From Clostridiales bacterium (lineage in GTDB: Bacteria > Bacillota > Clostridia > Lutisporales > Lutisporaceae): a stretch of DNA of 10,888 bases. Shown one piece after another: positions 1 to 7,605 of the stretch. The first letter of the stretch is position 1; every line of letters begins with the position of its first letter. Below the pieces are notes generated by a model, which was given only the letters and a program-made list of their open reading frames with translations, did no database searches and had not been told where the DNA came from. Location: the NCBI GenBank assembly GCA_012522255.1, contig JAAYKT010000109.1, positions 1-10,888 on the forward strand. The letters run 5' to 3'. The position numbers and the translations under genes were made by a program.

Positions 1-431
1 ATTTCCTGCAACGCAGGAATGCCTGCAATGCAGGAAGGTCACGTGGTAGTCCAAATCGACAGTACAGTAAGATTGTTTTCTGCAAAAAAATCGCTTGTAA
101 CCTCATTACCGTCTAAATCAACGGTCTTAAAATCCGGTATTTTAAACTTCCCATCTTTAGGCTTTTCCGGTACCTCACTGCTGCCTGTTTTATCTCCATT
201 TTTGTCCGGCTGAACGGCTTTTTGCGATTCCTCCTGTTTTTCCGTATCCTTTTTATCCGTATCGACTATCTCCTCATCCCCTGCATTTACCTCTATTTCA
301 TCGCCATTTTCTTTTTCTGTTTCAACTTTTTCAGATATATCCTGCTCCGGTAAATTTTCGACTTTCTTACCGCATGCGGATAGGTTTAGTGCTGCTATCA
401 TTATTACAACTATGATCCAAATTTTTCTCAA
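1..431 (-). CDS. TlpA/redoxin-family lipoprotein, probable selenoprotein (3' end cut by window)
   Basis: Likely an extracytoplasmic thiol-disulfide oxidoreductase anchored to the outer face of the membrane. Residues 1-20 form a lipoprotein signal peptide with lipobox LSAC and lipid-attachment Cys20. Residues 21 to about 95 are a charged, Glu/Asp/Lys-rich linker, and a TlpA-like domain begins near residue 96 (IPDFKTVDLDGNEVTSDFF). The frame reaches UGA at 39-41 (codon 131) directly after LSIWTTT, then stays open to the window edge as PSCIAGIPALQE. TlpA proteins have W-x-x-x-C-x-x-C followed by a similar helix, so the UGA occupies the first catalytic Cys position, giving U-P-S-C. A strong hairpin follows the UGA. 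The start is TTG at 429-431, fixed by AGGAGG at 439-444 with 7-nt spacing. It is the last visible gene of an operon with a 4Fe-4S membrane protein and a CxxC peptide. If UGA is read as stop, only a domain-less stub remains. Confidence 0.8.
3..41 (-). promoter_or_regulatory. Candidate bacterial SECIS hairpin with in-frame UGA
   Basis: The UGA at 39-41 is followed after two bases by a 5' arm (36-22), a CAUU loop (21-18) and a 3' arm (17-3). Fourteen of 15 positions pair, including one U-G wobble, with one U-U mismatch. Bacterial SECIS elements lie in the coding region immediately 3' of the UGA and present a small apical loop with G at its start, bound by SelB. Here the GG pair closing the loop lies 16-17 nt after the UGA, at the short end of the usual range. 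The arms are seen directly; SelB recognition is inferred. Confidence 0.6.
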
Positions 432-1272
432 TCCTATTCCTCCTCTTATAATTCAAAAATCCTGATTCAATAGCCTTTGTAGGGCATTTGCCTACACATT
501 TGTCACACCTTACACATTCGGGGCTGTTCGGATTTTCATAAATCCTTATATCTACCGGACAATTTTTCTGACATATATCGCATTTTATGCATTTTGACAT
601 GTCAACATCCATACTATAAAAACTTATTTAATTAAACAACGAATAAATAGCACCCAACGGACATACAGCCCTGCAAAAAGGCCTTGAAATAATCATTGAC
701 AAAATAATTACTGCGGCCAAAACAATTATCTTCCAGTAATAGATAAGGCCTATTGCCCCCCTTATTCCTTCATTCCTTATAGCCAAAGGTATGCCTGCCT
801 CCAAGGTGCCGGCGGGACATATCCATTTGCAGAAATAAGGGAGACCAAGGCCGATATCATCTGTCAGCAAAATAGGCGCTGCCAAAACAAAAACAACTAA
901 GAAAAAGTATTTTCCGTAATTGAATACTCTGCCCATTTTAATTTTCTTAACGGGTATTTTATATAGCAGCTCCTGAAACAAACCAAAGGGACATAACCAT
1001 CCGCATACAAACCTGCCGCCGATTGTGCCTATAAGCATGAGAAAACCCAGCACATAAAAGGATATCTGATGCTTGATACCGGCCGCCACGGACTGCAAAG
1101 AGCCTATGGGACAGGATGTATAAGCCCCGGGGCAGGAATAACAGTTAAGCCCCGGGAAACAAACAGACTTTAGTTTACCCTGGTAAATGGTACCCTTGCT
1201 GAAACCCTTAAAATAGCTGTTGGCGAGTATGGCAGAAAAGGACTGAACAAATTTTCTTTTAAACCTACCCAA
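367..1272 (-). pseudogene. NapH/YccM-like 4Fe-4S membrane protein, split by in-frame UAA at codon 215
   Basis: Polytopic membrane iron-sulfur protein of the NapH/NosR/YccM type, which passes electrons between cytoplasmic carriers and membrane or extracytoplasmic partners. The first part (628-1272) has a Cys cluster C38, C44, C47, C54, then three CxxxCP motifs (C90/C94, C148/C152, C200/C204) among about four to five hydrophobic segments. UAA at 628-630 follows YSLFN; the same frame continues ISFYS and then a two-cluster ferredoxin domain (367-612; CxxCxxCxxxCP at 228-239 and 253-264). Family members carry this domain in the same polypeptide, usually with Lys where the UAA stands. The start is TTG at 1270-1272, overlapping the upstream CxxC peptide gene by 8 bases. 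The last 65 bases overlap the downstream lipoprotein gene. The ferredoxin part could be restarted at ATG 610-612, but no clear ribosome binding site precedes it. Either a recent nonsense mutation, a true split, or a base error. Confidence 0.8.
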
Positions 1273-1399
1273 TGCCTATACACTCCAAACAAATGTTTAT
1301 GGCCTTTTTTAATACCTCCAAAACTTCGCCCCTTGCTGCCCCGATAACCATAAACACCACTGATAATACCAATAAAAAGTACCCAATTTTACTTTTCAT
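1265..1399 (-). CDS. CD1871A-like small membrane CxxC peptide (44 aa)
   Basis: A 44-residue peptide. Residues 1-4 (MKSK) are basic, residues 5-22 form one hydrophobic helix (IGYFLLVLSVVFMVIGAARG), then comes a short amphipathic stretch EVLEVLKKA. The C-terminus INICLECIGIG has a CxxC pair close to the end. I recognise this ending as that of the CD1871A family of clostridial CxxC micropeptides; this is from memory and no search was run. AGGTGAG stands just upstream of the ATG at 1397-1399. The gene is the first of the redox operon and overlaps the next gene's TTG start by 8 bases, so the two are probably translationally coupled. With N-in topology the CxxC would face outside, suited to exchanging thiols with the redoxin lipoprotein encoded two genes downstream; that role is inference. 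Confidence 0.8.
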   Translation of the reverse strand: MKSKIGYFLLVLSVVFMVIGAARGEVLEVLKKAINICLECIGIG

Positions 1400-1451
1400 A
1401 CTCTCACCTGCATTAACTGCCAAATTCGCATATATTTAAAGAATTATTTAT

Positions 1452-1460
1452 ATTATAGCA
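1452..1460 (-). promoter_or_regulatory. Extended -10 promoter of the CxxC/4Fe-4S/redoxin operon
   Basis: On the minus strand the sequence reads TGCTATAAT, a perfect extended -10 element, about 50 bases before the first ATG (1399). No convincing -35 box is present, as is common for extended -10 promoters. It lies in the 77-base gap behind hsdR, which has no clear terminator, so read-through from hsdR is also possible. Confidence 0.5.
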
Positions 1461-1476
1461 AAAATTATAAAATTCC

Positions 1477-4400
1477 TTATAGCAGACCAAAATATCTTTC
1501 AAAGAAATTCAGAAGTCTTTCAATAACCCCTTGTTTTTTGATTTCCCTGTAACCCCCTGCAAAACGTGATACAGGAGGCATAATTCTGTCTATTGCCGTG
1601 CCGGTTGTCTTAAGAGCGCCATCACGGAAAGCATTGTCCATAAGCCTCCGTGTTTCCGCAGGCTTGATTTTTTCTTCCTCAATAATCTTTACTATATCTG
1701 ATTCTTTTTGCTCGTTAAGATACTTACGCCAGTCTTCATCCACCTTCGTTGATACATTGATTTTCTCAATAAAATTCTCTATAAGTTCCTTTTTACTGCG
1801 AAGTTCAATGCTTGAATTAATGGCCTTATCAATGGTGGTAAGGATGCTCTTGTCCTCGCAATTGGATTCATGATACTTTGCAACCAGCATAAGTATATAA
1901 TCTATATTTACCTCTATCTGCCTTATTAACTCGATTTCAAATATTATGTCGTCGTTAATAACTTCCTTATCACCATCAGGCCCTTTTCTGTATTCCTGGT
2001 ATAGATCAATGTAAATACTTTGATAATCCTGAAAATCCCTTTCGGATAATATTTCATTGCCTGCGTAATCATCAAAAGCAGTAAGGATGTTTTTTACCCT
2101 TAATATAGCACCATATAATCTTATAAATTCCTTTTTTGCATCCTCGCCTAAAATGGACTGACCTAAAGGAAATTCTCCTTCAAGATTATCAATCAATTCC
2201 ACATAACCGGGCTTTTGTTCGCCTTTTTCATTATACCCATTATAATACTCATCATAAGTCTTAAGCAAAACTATGCCTTTGGCATCTTTGTCACCAAACA
2301 AGGCTATGGACTGATCTGTTTCCTCTTTTAAATCCCTGAAACAAACAATATTGCCAAAGGTTTTGACACTGTTCAATATGCGGTTTGTTCTTGAAAAGGC
2401 CTGCAGTAATCCATGGAGCCTGAGGTTTTTGTCAACCCATAAGGTATTCAAAGTAGTAGCATCAAAACCCGTCAGAAACATATTAACCACAATCAAAATA
2501 TCTGTTTCCCTGTTTTTAACCCTCAGTGAAAGGTCCTTATAATAATTCTGGAACTTATCAGATGAGGTATCATAATTGGTGCTGAATACTGTATTATAAT
2601 CTTTTATGGCTTCGTCAAGGAAATCCCTCGAACTGAGATCAAGATTTTCTATATTAAAATCCTCATCAGGCAGCATACCGTCCGCCTCTTCTTCATTTGC
2701 ACTAAAACTGAAAATAGTTGCTATACTTAACCTCTTGTTTTTTTCTTTTATCTGTTTTTTAAACTCTGCATAATACTTTCTTGCCATGGGAATGGAAGCT
2801 GCTGCAAATATGGAATTAAACCCGGCAATTCTCCTGGTCTCCCTTTTTTCTATCAAAGTCTTAGGGTTTTCTTTATCGATTTCATCCCACTTTGCAGTAA
2901 AAGTATAAAAGCTGCTCCTTTTCGTTTTCTGGTCAAAATGTTCCAAAACGTAGGAAACCACGTCACTGATACGTTCGGGATCTGATAATGCCTTTTCCTT
3001 ATCTATCGCATAGACCTTTTTATCATCAATAGATTCAGGCATCTTTATGGTGTTTATAAAATCAATTCTAAAAGGCAGCACATTGCCATCGTTTATGGCA
3101 TCAACAATAGTATAGGTATGAAGCTTTTCACCAAAGGCCTGTTCCGTTGTTTTTAAAACAGGATTTCCACCGGATGCAGCATTCGCTGCAAATATAGGCG
3201 TTCCGGTAAAACCGAATATACGATAATTTTTAAAACTTTACGTTATAGCCCTGTGCATTTCCCCGAATTGTGAACGGTGGCATTCATCAAAAATCAATAC
3301 CACATGCTTTTTATATATTTCATGCTGTTTATTCTTGCGCACAAATATATCTAATTTTTGAATTGTAGTCACTATGATTTTATATTCATGGGGATTGCCT
3401 TTTTCATTTCTGTTTTCCAACTGCCTATGCAGAACCCGTGTCGATGTATTGCCATTGGCAGCTCCTTTTTCAAAACGGTCATATTCTTTCATTGACTGAT
3501 AATCCAAATCTTTACGGTCGACTACAAAAATTACCTTGTCTATGTCAGGCAATGCGGAAGCAAGCTGTGCCGTTTTAAAACTCGTCAAAGTCTTGCCGGA
3601 ACCTGTTGTGTGCCATATATAGCCTCCGGCTTCCACAGATCCTGTCTTTTTATAGTTGGTTGCTATCCTAATTCGGGATAATATCCGCTCCGTGGCAGCT
3701 ATCTGATAGGGGCGCATTACAAGAAGCAGCTCTTCTGATGTAAACACGCAATATTTTGTAAGTATATTAAGTAAAGTATGTTTTGCAAAAAAGGTCTTGG
3801 TAAAGTCCATCAAATCGGGAATTGTTCTATTACTTGCATCAGCCCAAAAACTTGTAAACTCAAAGCTGTTGCTTGTTCTCTTGCTTTTTCTCCGTTGGCT
3901 ATTATTGTGTTCTTTTATATGAGCGCTTCTTGTGGTGTTGCTGTAATATTTGGTATGAGTGCCATTGGAAATAATAAAAATCTGCACATATTCAAATAAA
4001 CCAGATGAGGCCAAAAAACTGTCCCGCTGATAGCGATTTATCTGATTAAAGGCCTCCCGTATAGCGACGCCACGCCTTTTTAGTTCTATATGAACGAGGG
4101 GCAAACCATTTACCAACACAGTAACATCATATCTGGTACCATGAGCCCCGCCGAATTCTTCATACTGATTAATAACCTGTAGTCGATTATTATGAATGTT
4201 TCTTTTATCAATCAAATAAATATTCTTTGTTGATCCGTCATCCCTTTTTAAAAGCTGAACATAGTCTTCCTGTACTTTTTTTGTTTTTTCAACTATACCT
4301 TCATTGGTATTGGCTATACATTCTATAAAAAACCTGTCCCATTCATCATCACTGAAAATCAAACCATTAAGCAATTCAAGCTGTTTGCGTAAATTGGATA

Positions 4401-4581
4401 CAAGGGCATCCTCATTTCGTATAGTTAAATATTCATAACCCTGAGTGGTCAGAAGCTTGATAAATTCAGACTCCAAATCCGCTTCGCTCTGATATGAATC
4501 GGGCCGTACTTTGAACATTGATACATATTCGGAAACGACCGTCACTTCGTCTGTGCTTGCTATCATATTATACTGGCTCAT
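1477..4581 (-). pseudogene. hsdR: Type I restriction enzyme R subunit, interrupted by in-frame UAA at codon 448
   Basis: ATP-dependent translocase and endonuclease subunit of a type I restriction system; 1034 codons in all, the normal HsdR length. In order: nuclease domain with D152 and E166-x-K168 (VHIELKRRG), Walker A TTGSGKT at 325-331, DECH box at 432-435, then UAA at 3238-3240 after HRAIT. The same frame continues with SFKNYRIFGFTGTPIF (motif III region) and on through QAFSRTNR (motif VI) to a normal C-terminus FGLL. The open pieces are 3238-4581 and 1477-3237. Homologues have Lys where the UAA stands, one substitution away. The truncated product keeps nuclease and Walker A/B but lacks the second RecA half, so it should not translocate or cut. 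The ATG at 4579-4581 overlaps the hsdS stop by 4 bases. Confidence 0.9.
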
Positions 4582-5819
4582 ACCGATTTCTCCTTAAAGG
4601 TTAATAGCCTATCCCTGTAGTATTCATATTGCTTTTGCCTTGCTTCTATTTCCGCAGGCAAACCCTTGGTTAAATCATTACAAAGGGCATCAAAACGGTC
4701 AAGAATGCTTACAATTCTTTCTTGTTCTGTGAGAGGGGGGACGGGGATTTTATATTTCATAATCTTTTTTTTATCCCCACGCGGCATTTTGCCTCCCCTT
4801 GAATTTTGCACATTATAGTAAAAAAAATTATCCGAAGAAAGAACAAAATATAAATATTTAGGTAAAATTAATGCTTTATCATTCAAACTAACAATAAGAA
4901 CATCCCCACTTGCACCACCAGTATTAGATGCCAACCATATTTTTTTAAGATAGGGTCTTATATTACCTATAAGAATATCCCCCATTTCAAACTTTGTAAG
5001 ATTCCCTTTAACCGGTACATAGCTAGATACTGTTTTCCCTTTTTTGTCCGGTAAAAGATTATCTACGCCTACATAAGTATCCTTGTCTAAATCAATTGCA
5101 CCAATACGACTTTTTGAATATCTTGCTACCTCCCCCAAAGTCATCCATTTTACCTCGTCACCAAAGGCCAATAATTTATCCCTATAATATTCATATTGCT
5201 TTTGCCTTGCTGTAAGCTCTGCTGTAAGCTCTGCTGTAAGCTCTGCTGTAAGCTCTGCTGTAAGCTCTGTGAAATTGTCCAGGATACGGACAATTTCTTC
5301 TTGGATTGGAAATGGGGGTAAGGGTATTTTTACAAGACCCATCTTTTTTTTAGACACATTGAATCTTGTGACTCCGTTAGCGGTTTTTATTATTTGTTCC
5401 CGCAATTTTTTTGACCTAAATAAATACTTGGAAAATGGAGGAAAAAGTAATTGTTTATTTTTAAAACGGAATCCGAAACAAAAACTATTTAGATAAAATT
5501 TTTCATCGGTCTTAGCCGTTAATACAGAAGACATTCCACATTCATTCAGCGTCTCAGATGAACCCGTAAATAGAATATCCCCATAACATACTATATTTTG
5601 TTTTTCATTTGCCCCGACTTTAACCTCTTCGACTTCACTAATATCCAATGAAATATTTGAAAAAACATTCATATAAGTAATAAAATTGGCATTTCCATTT
5701 CCAAAATCTTCCCTTTTCTTTCCACTTAACCCCCCATAAAAAATTCCTAATTCATCTAATGTTTTATATTCCACCCCATCTGGGCATAACTCCTTAATCA
5801 ACTCATCAAGCCTGCTCAT
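4578..5819 (-). CDS. hsdS: Type IC-like restriction-modification specificity subunit
   Basis: DNA-recognition subunit, 413 residues, intact. It has two target-recognition domains: TRD1 at about 15-165 and TRD2 at about 222-360. Each ends in a conserved PLPPFPIQEEIVRIL / PVPPLTEQERIVSIL stretch followed by a helix ending RQKQYEYYRD (205-214 and 394-403). Between TRD1 and the first RQKQ is a run of five ELTA units (185-204), the TAEL spacer known from EcoR124-type enzymes. There the copy number sets the distance between the two half-sites in the bipartite target. The N-terminus MSRLDELIKELCPDGVEY is typical of the family. The ATG overlaps the hsdM stop and the stop overlaps the hsdR start, both as ATGA. 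The target sequence cannot be read from the protein. Confidence 0.95.
   Translation of the reverse strand: MSRLDELIKELCPDGVEYKTLDELGIFYGGLSGKKREDFGNGNANFITYMNVFSNISLDISEVEEVKVGANEKQNIVCYGDILFTGSSETLNECGMSSVLTAKTDEKFYLNSFCFGFRFKNKQLLFPPFSKYLFRSKKLREQIIKTANGVTRFNVSKKKMGLVKIPLPPFPIQEEIVRILDNFTELTAELTAELTAELTAELTARQKQYEYYRDKLLAFGDEVKWMTLGEVARYSKSRIGAIDLDKDTYVGVDNLLPDKKGKTVSSYVPVKGNLTKFEMGDILIGNIRPYLKKIWLASNTGGASGDVLIVSLNDKALILPKYLYFVLSSDNFFYYNVQNSRGGKMPRGDKKKIMKYKIPVPPLTEQERIVSILDRFDALCNDLTKGLPAEIEARQKQYEYYRDRLLTFKEKSV
4621..4644 (-). repeat. 24-bp direct repeat, copy in the distal conserved region of hsdS
   Basis: A perfect 24-base match to 5188-5211, encoding the shared RQKQYEYY stretch in the second conserved region. 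Similarity goes on imperfectly beyond the left end. Together the copies bracket TRD2, so recombination between them would remove it in frame (567 bp, 189 codons). Confidence 0.9.
5188..5211 (-). repeat. 24-bp direct repeat, copy in the central conserved region of hsdS
   Basis: Partner of the copy at 4621-4644. It adjoins the five 12-bp TAEL units (shared bases 5209-5211), so the spacer and the homology block form one recombination-prone patch in the middle of hsdS. Confidence 0.9.
5209..5268 (-). repeat. Five tandem 12-bp units in hsdS (TAEL spacer)
   Basis: The plus strand reads GCTGTAAGCTCT five times without a mismatch (5209, 5221, 5233, 5245, 5257). On the coding strand this is AGAGCTTACAGC, read as ELTA x5, i.e. 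four complete TAEL units flanked by TEL and TA. The unit is a multiple of three, so gain or loss by slippage or unequal crossing-over keeps the frame and only changes spacer length. In EcoR124I versus EcoR124II, two versus three copies change the target gap by one base. Confidence 0.95.
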
Positions 5820-7384
5820 CGCTCCACCTCAATTTCTGCAATGATTTTATCAATTTCACCCCGCAGTACCTGGCTTCGGGCCACTATTTCCTCTATCTCT
5901 GCATTTAGCTTATCTATATCAATTATTTCCCTTGTATCTTCCTGTTCCACATAGGTAGACACAGATAGGTTATAATCCTGCTCTGCTATATCACCATTGG
6001 GAACCAATTTGGCGAAATGGTCCACGTTTTCTTTATCTTTGAAGGCTTTCAGAATGTTGTCTATATTTTCCTGCGTCAACTTATTGTTGTTTGTGATTTT
6101 AATAAATTCTTTTGAAGCATCAATAAATAAGGTCTTGTTTTCTACTTTGGATTTTTTAAGTACCATTATACATGTTGCAATGCTTGTACCAAAAAATAAA
6201 TTGTTTGGTAATTGAATGATGCAGTCTATATAATTGTTATCTATCAGATATTGTCTTATTTTCTTTTCCGCTCCACCGCGATACATGACACCGGGAAAGC
6301 ATACGATTGCAGCTGTGCCATTAGTGGCAAGCCATGAAAGGCTATGCATTATAAATGCAAGGTCTGCCTTGGACTTCGGTGCCAGAACACCCGCCGGTGT
6401 AAAACGGGGATCATTTATTAAGATCGGGTCATTATCCCCCTTCCATTTAATCGAATAAGGCGGATTGGAAACGATGGCTTCAAAAGGTTCATCATCCCAA
6501 TGCAGTGGATTTGTCAGTGTATCCCCTAATGCAATATCAAACTTATCATAATCTATATCATGTAGAAACATATTTATACGACAAAGGTTATAGGTGGTGA
6601 TGTTTATTTCCTGTCCAAAGAATCCCTGCCTTATGTTTTCCTTGCCTAAAATCTTGGAGAATTTCAAAAGAAGAGAGCCTGAGCCACAAGCGGGGTCATA
6701 TACCTTATTAACCTGGCTTCTTCCAACTAAGGTAAGGTGAGTCAACAGTTCTGATACTTCCTGTGGAGTAAAGTATTCGCCCCCGCTTTTACCTGCGTTG
6801 GATGCATACATGCCCATGAGAAATTCGTAGGCATCGCCAAAGGCATCTATGGTATTGTCCTTATAATCACCCAATTTCATCTCAGAAACGGCATCTAAGA
6901 GTTTAACTACTTTTTCATTTCTTTTACCCACTGTAGACCCTAATTTATTGCTGTTAACATCGATATCATCAAACAGGCCTCTGAAATTGTCTTCACTATC
7001 TGTCCCCTGGGCTGATGCCTCAATGTTTTTAAAGACACGTTCCAAAGTTTCATTCAGGTTTTCGTCATCTTTAGCGCTTTTGTATACGTTTTCAAATAAA
7101 TCTCCGGGCAGTATAAAAAAGCCTTTAGTTCTTACTAAATCTCCCCTTGCCTGCTCCGCATCCTTATCTGAAAGTTTTGCATAGTCAAACGTTAAATCAC
7201 CTGTATCATACTCATCTTCATTTATAAATGCAGTGATATTTTCTGAAATATATCTATAAAAAAGTATTCCTAAAACATATTGCTTGAAATCCCAACCGTC
7301 TACGCTTCACCTAAGATCATTTGCAATATTCCAAATGGTTCGGTGAAGTTCTGCACGCTCTTGTTCCCTTTTATTGTTTGCCAT
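5816..7384 (-). pseudogene. hsdM: Type I DNA methyltransferase (M) subunit, interrupted by in-frame UGA at codon 26
   Basis: Adenine-N6 methyltransferase subunit; 522 residues counted from the ATG at 7382-7384, the usual HsdM length. That start is supported by GAGGTG about 6 nt upstream and by the N-terminus MANNKREQERAELHRTIWN. UGA at 7307-7309 follows ANDLR; the same frame resumes SVDGWDFKQYVLGILFYRY, and homologues have Gly (GGA) at the UGA. Downstream are the SAM-binding motif DPACGSG (230-236) and the catalytic NPPY (307-310), both intact, then a coiled-coil-like C-terminus. Translation from an internal start would lose part of the N-terminal domain that contacts HsdS and DNA. The UGA is not at a Cys position and no clear hairpin follows, so selenocysteine is unlikely. 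First gene of the hsdMSR operon. Confidence 0.9.
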
Positions 7385-7413
7385 TTCCGTCACCTCATAA
7401 ACTTAATACCTTT

Positions 7414-7442
7414 ATTATAACAAAGCGCCTATAACTTAACAA
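7414..7442 (-). promoter_or_regulatory. Sigma-A promoter of hsdMSR
   Basis: On the minus strand TTGTTA (-35, 7437-7442), a 17-base spacer and a perfect TATAAT (-10, 7414-7419), 30 bases before the hsdM ATG. It lies just downstream of the thiT terminator, so hsdMSR is a separate transcription unit. Confidence 0.75.
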
Positions 7443-7445
7443 CAA

Positions 7446-7476
7446 ACTAAAAAAGCCTCCCGCAGGAGGCTCTTTT
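7446..7476 (-). terminator. Intrinsic terminator behind thiT
   Basis: Perfect 7-bp GC-rich stem AGCCTCC/GGAGGCT (7454-7460 and 7465-7471) around a four-base loop. On the minus strand it is followed by a run of six T, the arrangement expected for ending the thiT transcript. On the plus strand CTTTT follows, so weak bidirectional activity is possible. Confidence 0.85.
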
Positions 7477-7544
7477 AAGGTTGTAGTTTACACATTGTTA
7501 TTTCTTTTCACTGCTACACAACACGCCACACTTAGATTTACAAA

Positions 7545-7590
7545 AGTATCTTAGGATTCTTCATTTTATTCAAAATGACACCGATGTCGC
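7545..7590 (-). repeat. Degenerate copy of a dispersed intergenic repeat
   Basis: The minus strand reads GACATCGGTGTCATTTTGAA and then AATGAAGAATCCTAAGAT. This resembles the widely scattered intergenic element with core TGTCATTCTGA...GAAGAATCT found in many Firmicutes; the match is from memory. GACATCGGTGTC can fold on itself using one G-U pair. It lies between the thiT stop and terminator, so it is transcribed in the thiT 3' UTR. Confidence 0.45.
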
Positions 7591-7605
7591 AATAGATATA
7601 ATATC

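Noticed and set aside
19..213. Plus-strand open frame of 64 codons
   Set aside because: Shadow of the redoxin lipoprotein linker; composition follows the reverse strand.
1400..1476. Terminator behind hsdR
   Set aside because: Only weak, bulged AT-rich pairing (AAGGAATT with AATTCTT) and no T-run; better explained as promoter DNA of the next operon.
628..3240. Reassignment of UAA to lysine in this organism
   Set aside because: UAA ends hsdR, thiT and the 9755 gene at normal family lengths, and most lysines use AAA/AAG; isolated mutation or error is simpler.
5209..5268. Tandem repeats as a CRISPR array or minisatellite
   Set aside because: The units are 12 bp, contiguous, without spacers, in frame inside hsdS, and match the known TAEL spacer.
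7307..7309. UGA in hsdM as selenocysteine
   Set aside because: The position is Gly in HsdM proteins, not Cys, it lies outside the catalytic motifs, and no clear hairpin follows as it does in the redoxin gene.
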